From the NCBI GenBank assembly GCA_003649515.1, contig QMSC01000007.1, forward strand, positions 1 through 17,089: a stretch of DNA of 17,089 nucleotides, in the 5' to 3' direction. The notes beneath the pieces are model-generated. The model was not told the origin of the DNA. It worked only from the letters and a program-made list of their open reading frames with translations, and made no database searches. Made by a program: the position numbers and the translations under genes. Shown piece by piece: positions 6,888 through 13,597 of the stretch (position 1 is its first letter; each line of letters starts with the position of its first letter). The stretch comes from Thermoprotei archaeon (GTDB lineage: Archaea; Thermoproteota; Thermoprotei; Thermofilales; B20-G17).

Positions 6888-7832
6888 CTAGACTATTAGG
6901 TCGAGAATATCGTTTAGCTCGTTAAGGATCTTCTCCAGACATGCCATAACATCCCTGTGCTCTGAAGGCAGCTTATCCCTCATCTCGGCTAGAGAACTTC
7001 TTAACGCAGTACCTTTTGAGAGACTTTCACGAGGATTGAAAGGCCAGCTCTTACTCAGGACAATTTCTATTAGGTTCTTCTGGTATTCCCCAAGCTCCCT
7101 TACGAGCTCCTCGATCGAAATGTAGTCTTCCCTGCTTGTTAACGGTTTCTTGCGGTGTTTTTTAAGATAGCTGCACGCCAAGGACTCGGATAAATCTCCT
7201 ATTCTCTCCAAACTTTGAACTACAAGCCTTAAGTCGAGAAGTCTGAGCTTTTCCTCGCTTGGAAGTAAGGGATCACTAATGGATTTCCTTATGTTCCTTA
7301 CAGCGAAGAAGTAAAGCTTATCTACTTTATCATCCCTCCTCATAACACTTTCAGCGAGAGCTCTATTTCCACTCATCCAAGCTCTAACGGCGTCACTATA
7401 CATTGACCTAGTGACACTATCCATTCTCTTAACAACTAAGTCTAGTCCCGATTCTGCATTAGTAAAACACTGTAGTACTATTCGTCTCGGTTCCTCCTCG
7501 ACCACTTCGAGCCCTATAAGTCTCCTCAATAGATCTTCAAGCACAGGGAGGAATGAATCCGGGATGTTATCGTGATGCAGTATCTCTATAAGGTCATATC
7601 CGTTGAGATATGCACCTAATATATGTCTCGTAATGCCTTCGCAAAAGTCTATTTTAATACACTTTCCTACCTTCTTCTCCTTAACGTGTCCAATAGGGTG
7701 TAACTCTATAACCCCATTGCTGAGAATGTTTATGAAAACCGTCTTACTCTCCTTTAAGAAACTCTCAACCCACTTCTTGGGGATGGAGACGTAGTATGAA
7801 TTCCCGATCTTGACTACATTTCGGGCAAACAC
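6888..7832 (-). CDS. SpoVT/AbrB-PhoU fusion regulator (phosphate uptake regulator type)
   Basis: A 314-residue protein. Residues 1-48 (starting FARNVVKIGNSYYVSIPKKW) are a SpoVT/AbrB swapped-hairpin DNA-binding domain. Residues about 130-314 form a PhoU helical repeat region, marked by RRDDKVDKLY (165-174) and ERIGDLSESL (209-218), which carry the acidic metal-cluster residues of PhoU. In archaea this fusion commonly lies beside phosphate transporters and is thought to tie transport to phosphate status. The start chosen is GTG at 7830-7832, the position where the domain begins. A TATA box 23 bp upstream fits a leaderless message, though a second in-frame GTG lies 15 bp further up. It converges with the DASS transporter across 89 bp, and no PstSCAB genes are visible in the window. 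Confidence 0.85.
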   Translation of the reverse strand: MFARNVVKIGNSYYVSIPKKWVESFLKESKTVFINILSNGVIELHPIGHVKEKKVGKCIKIDFCEGITRHILGAYLNGYDLIEILHHDNIPDSFLPVLEDLLRRLIGLEVVEEEPRRIVLQCFTNAESGLDLVVKRMDSVTRSMYSDAVRAWMSGNRALAESVMRRDDKVDKLYFFAVRNIRKSISDPLLPSEEKLRLLDLRLVVQSLERIGDLSESLACSYLKKHRKKPLTSREDYISIEELVRELGEYQKNLIEIVLSKSWPFNPRESLSKGTALRSSLAEMRDKLPSEHRDVMACLEKILNELNDILDLIV

Positions 7833-7850
7833 TACCCCTATTCACCTTCA

Positions 7851-7860
7851 AGTATTTAAC
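7851..7860 (-). promoter_or_regulatory. TATA box of the SpoVT-PhoU gene
   Basis: On the minus strand GTTAAATACT lies with its centre about 23 bp upstream of the GTG start. This spacing implies transcription starting at or next to the start codon. Confidence 0.45.
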
Positions 7861-7947
7861 GTATTATCCTACTAAAATCCTATCTTCAAGGGCGCCAGAA
7901 CCGTAAAAGGATTTAAGTGAAAGTCAAGTGTTTAATAATGATCCATT

Positions 7948-8304
7948 ATGAGTAACTTGGTCATATGGACTCTCCTATCCCCCTTGATACTAAGGTGTGT
8001 TGATAGGATTATTCGGGATCCCGTAGAGTCGATGAGTCTCGAGTCCGAAAGGGAGAAGCACCCCCTCGTCAATTACCTCGAACAACGATTCAACGAAGTC
8101 TTTAAACCGGATGGAGGACTCTCATGTCCCGAATTAGAGGAGCGCTTAAGAGATATGAAAGAAAGATACCCTGAAAAGCTTGAGAAGCTAGTAGAAACGT
8201 TTGTGAAAGAGTACTACCAATACTTAAAGTACAGGAAGAGAAAGCCTGCCTTAAGCAGGGAATACTACTCCGCTACCTTTAGCGGGGAATCTATCTCCCT
8301 TTAA
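7948..8304 (+). CDS. Small hypothetical protein, 118 aa
   Basis: No family is recognised. From residue about 30 the protein is highly charged (rich in Glu, Lys and Arg) and predicted helical, with the stretch CPELEERLRDMKERYPEKLE in the middle and a Tyr-rich YYQYLKYRKRK near residue 90. The first 22 residues are hydrophobic (IWTLLSPLIL) and might form a short membrane anchor. Alternatively translation starts at Met29, giving a soluble 90-residue protein. TTTAATAA stands only about 14 bp before the ATG, so no well-placed promoter is seen for the first start. Its last 14 bases overlap the end of the convergent amidohydrolase gene. Amino-acid composition looks like a real thermophile protein rather than a shadow frame, since no other gene lies opposite over most of its length. 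Confidence 0.55.
   Translation: MSNLVIWTLLSPLILRCVDRIIRDPVESMSLESEREKHPLVNYLEQRFNEVFKPDGGLSCPELEERLRDMKERYPEKLEKLVETFVKEYYQYLKYRKRKPALSREYYSATFSGESISL
8245..8285. other. Two tandem hairpins at the 3' end of the small gene
   Basis: CCTGC-CTTAA-GCAGG (8245-8259) and CCGCTA-CCTT-TAGCGG (8270-8285) are perfect stems of 5 and 6 bp. They lie just before the meeting point of two convergent genes, where bidirectional termination or protection from read-through would be expected. No long T-tract follows on either strand, so the terminator role is uncertain. Confidence 0.35.
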
Positions 8305-9907
8305 AATTCTCCTCCTGATAGACAACTTCTCCATTTACTATTGCAGCCAGTATCCGAACACCTCTTATATTCCTTTCATTCATCTCCAACGTATGAGCGT
8401 CAATTACCACTAAGTCTGCATCCCTCCCGACCTCAATGATACCAGCGTTTTCTCCGGTTATCCTCGCTGCATTTTCAGTGTACATCTTAATGGCATCGAG
8501 CAGACTCAGACACTCCATGTAAGTGTATTTGAAAAGCTCCCTACCCTCGTATTTACCTCTTGTAATAGCGGCGTAGATGCTTTCCCAAGGATTATGGGGT
8601 TCCACTGGAGCATCAGAAGAGGCAGCGACGTTTAACCCACTTTTAAGTAATGTTTTGAAAGCGTAAGTCCAGCGCGCTCTCTCTTCACCCAACCTCCTAA
8701 CGATCCACCAATCGGTTATTATGAAATGTGGCTGAACTACAATATGAGGCATTAATCGTCTTAGCCTCTTAAGAAGCACAGGGGATATCAGAGAAGCGTG
8801 TTCAATCCTAATTAAATCTCCTTGAATTCCCGAGATCTCCATAGCGTCCAAGACTTCTTTGAGGGCCCTATCGCCTATTGCGTGGACTGCGACTTGAATG
8901 CCAAGGTTCTTTGCTAGCTTAAAGATGTCGATTAGCTCATTCCTCGACATTAAAAGCTCGCCTTTATTCCCAGGATCATCGCTATAGGCATCCATCAATG
9001 CAGCAGTCCTACCTCCTAGACTTCCGTCTACAAGGATCTTCACTCCTGAGATCCTAAGGACACGATCATCTGCATTGACGCTCGTTTGAAGCCTTTTTAA
9101 ATCGTTTAACAGTCCCCGCTCTAAATACACCCTAACTTTAAGTCTGAGCTTGCCTTTTTCCCGAAGCCTCTGAAGGGCTGTGAGCTCCTCGCGAGTAACA
9201 GATACAGCATGAACGGTCGTTAGACCTACTTTCAATAATTCTTGTAGTACCCCCTCGAGAGCTCGTTCAATATCGTCCATTGATGGTTGAGGAATAACTT
9301 TTCTAACTAAGCTTAATGCTCCCTCGCGCAGAATACCTGTAGGCTCTCCATCATCAGCTCTCTCTATAACTCCATCAGGAGGATCTTTAGTTAGCTTATC
9401 AATTCCAGCAATTTTGAGTGCTAGAGTGTTAGCCACCGCTATATGTCCGCATACCCGAACTAGGAAAACGGGATTCCTAGGCGAAACTTCATCTAAATCC
9501 CAGCGATTAGGGTACCTCTTCTCTGCGAAGATCTCTTGATCCCATCCTCTACCTAAAATCCACTTTCCAGGTCCCAGCTCTTCAGCCTTCCTTCTAACCA
9601 AGTCTTTAAGCACTTTAATCGAGGGAACATTTCTAAGGTCAAGCATCATGTGCGCAATAGCGAGTCCTAGTAAGTGTATGTGTGCATCACATAGACCCGG
9701 CAGGACTACCTTTCCGTTAAGGTCTATTACCTTATCTCCCGCATCAATTCTCCTTAAAACCTCCGCTGATGGTCCTACGAACACTATCTTACCGTTGCGA
9801 ATTATTAGGCCAAAGTCCTCCTTTAGAGAATCGCCAACTAAAATGTTTGCGTGTAGGAGAACAAGTCCGCTCAAGACACTTCCCAGATCAAAGTATTGGA
9901 CAGACAA
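8291..9907 (-). CDS. YtcJ-like amidohydrolase
   Basis: A 538-residue metal-dependent hydrolase of the amidohydrolase superfamily. The beta-sandwich part precedes DAHIHL (metal-binding H76 and H78). It is followed by the likely bridging lysine in SGVKILVDGS (K290), HAIGDRA (H342), RIEHAS (H370) and SSDAPVEPHNPW (catalytic Asp D432). The C-terminal AGIIEVGRDADLVVID is the usual closing motif. Such enzymes cleave C-N or related bonds in cyclic or linear amides; the YtcJ branch is poorly characterised and substrates are mostly unknown. The gene begins with TTG at 9905-9907, about 21 bp after a TATA box. A second TTG at codon 12 (MSGLVLLHAN) would better match the family N-terminus. It is divergent from the MarC gene and convergent with the small hypothetical gene. 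No neighbouring pathway gene points to a substrate. Confidence 0.88.
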   Translation of the reverse strand: MSVQYFDLGSVLSGLVLLHANILVGDSLKEDFGLIIRNGKIVFVGPSAEVLRRIDAGDKVIDLNGKVVLPGLCDAHIHLLGLAIAHMMLDLRNVPSIKVLKDLVRRKAEELGPGKWILGRGWDQEIFAEKRYPNRWDLDEVSPRNPVFLVRVCGHIAVANTLALKIAGIDKLTKDPPDGVIERADDGEPTGILREGALSLVRKVIPQPSMDDIERALEGVLQELLKVGLTTVHAVSVTREELTALQRLREKGKLRLKVRVYLERGLLNDLKRLQTSVNADDRVLRISGVKILVDGSLGGRTAALMDAYSDDPGNKGELLMSRNELIDIFKLAKNLGIQVAVHAIGDRALKEVLDAMEISGIQGDLIRIEHASLISPVLLKRLRRLMPHIVVQPHFIITDWWIVRRLGEERARWTYAFKTLLKSGLNVAASSDAPVEPHNPWESIYAAITRGKYEGRELFKYTYMECLSLLDAIKMYTENAARITGENAGIIEVGRDADLVVIDAHTLEMNERNIRGVRILAAIVNGEVVYQEENFKGR

Positions 9908-9923
9908 GTAAACTTTTTGACAA

Positions 9924-9933
9924 ACATATACTA
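9924..9933. promoter_or_regulatory. Shared, near-symmetric TATA element for divergent genes
   Basis: ACATATACTA reads as a TATA box on both strands. To the right, transcription would start near 9954, giving a short leader for the MarC gene. To the left it would start near 9902, at the amidohydrolase start. No second TATA box is evident in the 61-bp gap. Confidence 0.4.
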
Positions 9934-9954
9934 AGTTTTCTCATTCAACTAGAA

Positions 9955-9960
9955 GAGGTG
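9955..9960 (+). promoter_or_regulatory. Ribosome binding site of the MarC-family gene
   Basis: GAGGTG lies 8 nt before the ATG at 9969. The nearer ATG at 9961 reads ATG GCA TAA and stops at once, so the SD fixes 9969 as the start. Confidence 0.6.
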
Positions 9961-9968
9961 ATGGCATA

Positions 9969-10562
9969 ATGCTGGGAGCCCTTAAAGTTTACTGGGATTC
10001 GTTCATAATGCTGTTCGTAGTCTTCGATGCTATAGGGAACGCTCCCGTATTTTACGTGTTAACGAAGGATTTGAGTGAAGGAAAGAGACATCAGGTTTTC
10101 AGAAAGTCGGTTGTAGTAGCAGGTCTCCTCCTGCTTTTCTTCATGTTTGCTGGAGTTCCCTTCCTCGAGTATTATGGAGTTACCTTGAACGACTTCAGGA
10201 TAGCAGGGGGTATTTTACTGCTGCTTCTGGCAATTGAAGGGGTATTGGGCAAAGTGGAGGCTCAGCTAATACGAAGCGAAGATATAGCAATAGTTCCGAT
10301 GGCTACGCCCCTCCTAGCCGGTCCTGGAAGCATCTACACAGTAATGTATCTAAATAGCGTCTATGGAGCCTCTCCCACATTAGTTTCGATACTCTTAAAC
10401 ATACTCGTTACTTGGATTGTACTGAAGTACAGTGATTTCCTACTAACGAAACTTGGTAGGAATGTCCTTCTAGTACTCTCACGATTAATGGCCTTCCTAC
10501 TGGCCGTGATAGCCGTAACTATGCTGAGACAGGGAATAGAAGGATTCCTCAAAAGTATTTAA
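9969..10562 (+). CDS. MarC-family integral membrane protein
   Basis: A 197-residue protein with about six hydrophobic segments filling nearly its whole length, matching the size and form of the MarC (UPF0056) family. Characteristic pieces are DAIGNAP (20-26, usually DPIGNIP in the family), FRIAGGILLLLLAIE (76-90) and VPMATPLLAGPGSI (108-121). The family resides in the cytoplasmic membrane. Despite the name, its transport substrate is not established and the old link to multiple antibiotic resistance was withdrawn. A GAGGTG motif defines the start. The gene is divergent from the amidohydrolase, from which it is separated by 61 bp, and ends 59 bp before the convergent sugar cluster. There is no functional hint beyond membrane location. 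Confidence 0.88.
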   Translation: MLGALKVYWDSFIMLFVVFDAIGNAPVFYVLTKDLSEGKRHQVFRKSVVVAGLLLLFFMFAGVPFLEYYGVTLNDFRIAGGILLLLLAIEGVLGKVEAQLIRSEDIAIVPMATPLLAGPGSIYTVMYLNSVYGASPTLVSILLNILVTWIVLKYSDFLLTKLGRNVLLVLSRLMAFLLAVIAVTMLRQGIEGFLKSI

Positions 10563-10621
10563 AATAACAAACAAATTGGTTCCTTCCCAATCGTTGAACG
10601 AGCGTTAAGCTTAAAGCTAAA

Positions 10622-11500
10622 TTACTTTGCTGAAACCTCCTCTATTATCTTGATTAAGTTTTTAATGCAGATCTCAGAAGCCGCTTCGCCCATTTCTGAG
10701 AACTCTGCGCCTCCGGGCTTCACTAAAAGTTCCTCACTTAACTTAGCGGTTGGTCTCCAATGAGTTTCAAGTGAGATATACCCGCTGTAACCGTCCCGAA
10801 TAAGCGCCTTTATCTGCCCTCTATAATCTACATCGCCCTCTCCTATGGGGCAGGGTTCAGGCTTACCACTAGCGCCCTTTCTCAAGCCGTCCTTTACGTG
10901 CACGTGAACGATATACTCCCTGACGTAGTTGTAACCGTCGGGATAAGGAACTTCGTTATAGGGATCCCATATATCGTTGCCTGGATCCCAGACCGCTTTC
11001 ACGTACTTTGAGTTTACCCTCTTAAGAAAGTCCGCCAGGTATCTTCCATTAGTGACGAAAGTTGCAGGCTCATTTTCTATGGCTAATATAACGCCTTCTT
11101 TCTCAATGATTTCCAATGGTTCAGCAAATTTCTCAAGTATTGTATCAATGTAATCCTCATACCTACCTTTACGCCAGAACGTAAATCCCCTGATAATGTT
11201 GGTGTCTAGAGATTTAGCAAGCTCAATACAGTTTTTGAGAATTTTGATGTGTTCGTTATACTCCTTCTCGCTATCGATATCAGCTTTAAAGAAAGGCGAG
11301 GCTATGGCACAAACCTTTAAATCGTATTCCTTGAGAATTCTCCTTATGTCTGAAAGTCTATCAAGAAGCTTCTGCGGGGGTGAATTCCATACAGTTCTAA
11401 GCTCAACAGCTTCTAGATTGAATCGTTTAGCAAACTTTGCTACTAGCTTTAGGTCTTGAGAAACCTCATCGCTTATCACACTTAATTTGAAAGCGCGCAT
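10622..11500 (-). CDS. Sugar phosphate isomerase/epimerase-like TIM-barrel protein (distal copy)
   Basis: A 292-residue TIM barrel of the xylose-isomerase-like/AP-endonuclease-2 superfamily. Likely divalent-metal ligands appear in order: Glu142 in AIENEP, Asp172 in WDPGND, His201 in VHVHVKD and Glu245 in SLETHW, together with the PIGEGDVDYRG loop (218-227) seen in this fold. Members isomerise or epimerise sugars or keto-sugars; some act as lyases. A 5-Cys composition including C64, C91, C217 and C278 shows no zinc-ribbon pattern. The ATG at 11500 follows AGGTG by 6-7 nt. It lies 51 bp downstream of the DUF6807 gene on the same strand, so the two are probably one transcript. It is only distantly similar to the other TIM-barrel gene in this cluster, which suggests two separate steps rather than a recent duplication. 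Exact substrate unknown. Confidence 0.85.
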   Translation of the reverse strand: MRAFKLSVISDEVSQDLKLVAKFAKRFNLEAVELRTVWNSPPQKLLDRLSDIRRILKEYDLKVCAIASPFFKADIDSEKEYNEHIKILKNCIELAKSLDTNIIRGFTFWRKGRYEDYIDTILEKFAEPLEIIEKEGVILAIENEPATFVTNGRYLADFLKRVNSKYVKAVWDPGNDIWDPYNEVPYPDGYNYVREYIVHVHVKDGLRKGASGKPEPCPIGEGDVDYRGQIKALIRDGYSGYISLETHWRPTAKLSEELLVKPGGAEFSEMGEAASEICIKNLIKIIEEVSAK

Positions 11501-11551
11501 GTTTTACACCTACAGTATTCTGGCTAACGTAGGCTTTTTAGGTTTATGCTT

Positions 11552-12703
11552 CTAGCCAGGAACAGTTATCTTAGGTGGACAAACGTAGTCCAGGTATTTC
11601 TGCGCCACATTAGCCTCTCTAGCATCGCCCTTATGCACGTATATTCTGTACTTGAAAGTGAGCTGTTCGCCCTTTCTGAGGATGTATACTCCCTCTGGAG
11701 ACCTTATTCTCTTAAAGTGGGAGATCCCGAAAACATTAGCGGCCATTAAGCCGTAGTCTCGAACGTGCCAGTAGGTGGGGTGCCTAAAGTTCTCTAGGTA
11801 GTCGAAGACCGCTACACCATAGACCTCGTTCCCCAGCTTGCCACTGTAATCACACCAGTGAGCTCTCCTGCCCCACGTTTCCTCCTCATTCACTCCTCCA
11901 AAGGAGTTAGTTATCCTACCCTCTCCTCCCTTAACCGTTAAGGATGGACAGACCCTAATCGAGAGTATTCCCGCCTCCTTCGTATCCCCCAACTTCACGT
12001 CGCCGTATATTGCCCTCAGGTTAACGGTGTAGTCTATGAGCCAGTCTTTAGAAGGAATGTTCCACACGCGTATAGTCCTTATTTCGTCTAACAGCCTCTC
12101 ACCGTTAGGTCCTGTCCAAACGTTCTCGGCACGTATTTCGGCAAATACTGGTCCACTAGCTAGGCTTAAAAAGGCTTTGTGTTCTATGAAGCCATGATTG
12201 GGCTCCTCGCTCCATATGTCAACTCCATTAACATCCCCGTGAGCCGTCCAGAGAGACCTATGATGTATGTGATCTTGAGGTCCATCCTCCGTCACGCTTA
12301 GCCCAATTCCAGCATTTAAGGGGTAAAGGTAAGGCTTAACCACGTCAAGGAAGCGATAGCTCGTGATGAGAAACTTTCCGGAGAAGATTTTAATTTCCTT
12401 CTCGCTCTCTTCAAGTTTCATCTCGGACTCAAATTCCGCCTCCCCCGGCTCCTCCCTAAGATGTAGCTCTAACACTTTCTCTTCATAGGGCTCCATGTGA
12501 TCGACTATAAAGGAGGCTTCAGCAAAACCCTCAGAAAAAGCATTTATTTGCAAGGGGCAAATTGCGCCTGTGTATACGTCCTTTATGAAACCGCTTTTAT
12601 ATTCGCTGACGAGACCGGAGGGCAGCTCCAGTGATATGGGCACGTAGAATCTCCTATGGCTCCCGGAAGAAATTCTTATGGTTATTACCTTCATGTTCTT
12701 CAT
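11552..12703 (-). CDS. DUF6807/PmoA-like family protein
   Basis: A 383-residue protein. Family-defining stretches are DHIHHRSLWTAHGDVNG (144-160), the central FGGVNEEETWGRRAHWCDYSG (268-288) and HPTYWHVRDYGLMAANVFG near 308-326. These match the family labelled PmoA-like in some databases (DUF6807), found mostly in bacterial sugar-utilisation loci beside Gfo/Idh/MocA dehydrogenases. It has no resemblance to membrane methane monooxygenase beta subunits: there is no transmembrane segment and no signal peptide. The His-rich motif could bind metal or substrate. A beta-rich, mutarotase-like fold is my inference from the alternating beta-strand pattern. Start at ATG 12703 is supported by GGTGA 5 nt before it. 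The gene has its own TATA box although it lies only 72 bp behind the upstream isomerase gene, so it may be transcribed separately. Confidence 0.75.
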   Translation of the reverse strand: MKNMKVITIRISSGSHRRFYVPISLELPSGLVSEYKSGFIKDVYTGAICPLQINAFSEGFAEASFIVDHMEPYEEKVLELHLREEPGEAEFESEMKLEESEKEIKIFSGKFLITSYRFLDVVKPYLYPLNAGIGLSVTEDGPQDHIHHRSLWTAHGDVNGVDIWSEEPNHGFIEHKAFLSLASGPVFAEIRAENVWTGPNGERLLDEIRTIRVWNIPSKDWLIDYTVNLRAIYGDVKLGDTKEAGILSIRVCPSLTVKGGEGRITNSFGGVNEEETWGRRAHWCDYSGKLGNEVYGVAVFDYLENFRHPTYWHVRDYGLMAANVFGISHFKRIRSPEGVYILRKGEQLTFKYRIYVHKGDAREANVAQKYLDYVCPPKITVPG

Positions 12704-12738
12704 ATTATCACCGATTTACGGTAATATCCTTCTTCGGT

Positions 12739-12760
12739 ATTATATATTTATTTATATCTA
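12739..12760 (-). promoter_or_regulatory. Internal TATA box before the DUF6807 gene
   Basis: An uninterrupted A/T stretch in the 72-bp gap reads TATAAATAAATATATA on the minus strand. It lies about 36-57 bp upstream of the ATG. Transcription would start roughly 15-25 nt before the gene, near the GGTGA site. This suggests an internal promoter inside the sugar cluster. Confidence 0.5.
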
Positions 12761-12775
12761 TTCAATAAGGGGAAA

Positions 12776-13597
12776 TCAAACATTTAAACAAAAAAGATTC
12801 TTTAAATTTTCTAAGCTTTTTGAAGCAATATATCTTGCTCCAAGTGAGAAATCGAAGACCTCAACGGAGAGGTATCCCTTATATTGAATTGATCTCAAGG
12901 CATCAACTATTTCTTGGTAGTTTGCCTCTCCAAAACCGGGTCCTAAGCCATTGGTATCGTTTGCGTGGAAGTGTACGAGATATTTAGCGCCCCTCCTAAT
13001 TATATCTGAATAAGGTCTTTTCTCATCAGTCATGCTATAGACATCTAATATGAGCTTGAAGGCATCGCTATTTACATCCTCTATAAGTTTTACAGCTTCA
13101 TCTACTGTGTTTATGAAATTAGTTAGATGTCTTGCTAGGGGTTCGATGGTAATAATGCATCCGACGTCATCCGCAACTTTAGAACACCTCTTAAAGCCCT
13201 CCACTGCCCATTTCCAAGCACTCTCCCTGCTAACGCCTTCCAGGACGTCGCGTTGCTTAGGGGAACCAAATACGAGAACTGTACCTCCTATATCGCTGTT
13301 GAACTTTATGAGCTCGACGAGATAGTCTTGAGTCTTTTTCCTTACTAAGGGGTCTGGATGTGTTATGTGAAGTCCCTTCGGAGTGACAAGTAGCCAGTGT
13401 AATCCTACTATCTTCACGTTATGGGTCTCGCTCAATTCCCTTATCCTAAGTCTTTCACCTTTGTCTATTTTCCTGACATCATCAGATAGAGTGAAGGGAG
13501 CTATTTCGATGCCATCGTATCCTAGATCCGCCAGAAAGCTGAACACATCCTCCAATTTCCAACCCTCGAAAAGTTCATTGCATATGGAGAACTTCAC
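12776..13597 (-). CDS. Sugar phosphate isomerase/epimerase-like TIM-barrel protein (proximal copy)
   Basis: A 273-residue TIM barrel related to D-tagatose/D-psicose 3-epimerase-like and similar enzymes. Likely metal ligands are Glu152 in TIEPLARH, Asp185 in LILDVYSM, His211 in VHFHANDTNG and Glu246 in LSVEVFDFS, and the loop GPGFGEANYQEI (219-230) shapes the active site. The fold catalyses enediol-type isomerisation or epimerisation of keto-sugars and in some relatives bond-cleaving lyase reactions. The start is GTG at 13595-13597, overlapping the oxidoreductase stop as GTGA, so the pair is translationally coupled. This tight coupling suggests the product of the dehydrogenase is the substrate of this enzyme. 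Substrate specificity cannot be read from the sequence. Confidence 0.86.
   Translation of the reverse strand: MKFSICNELFEGWKLEDVFSFLADLGYDGIEIAPFTLSDDVRKIDKGERLRIRELSETHNVKIVGLHWLLVTPKGLHITHPDPLVRKKTQDYLVELIKFNSDIGGTVLVFGSPKQRDVLEGVSRESAWKWAVEGFKRCSKVADDVGCIITIEPLARHLTNFINTVDEAVKLIEDVNSDAFKLILDVYSMTDEKRPYSDIIRRGAKYLVHFHANDTNGLGPGFGEANYQEIVDALRSIQYKGYLSVEVFDFSLGARYIASKSLENLKNLFCLNV

Noticed and set aside
11552..12703. Methane monooxygenase (PmoA) activity
   Set aside because: The protein is soluble, with no membrane segments; the PmoA label comes from a misleading family name.
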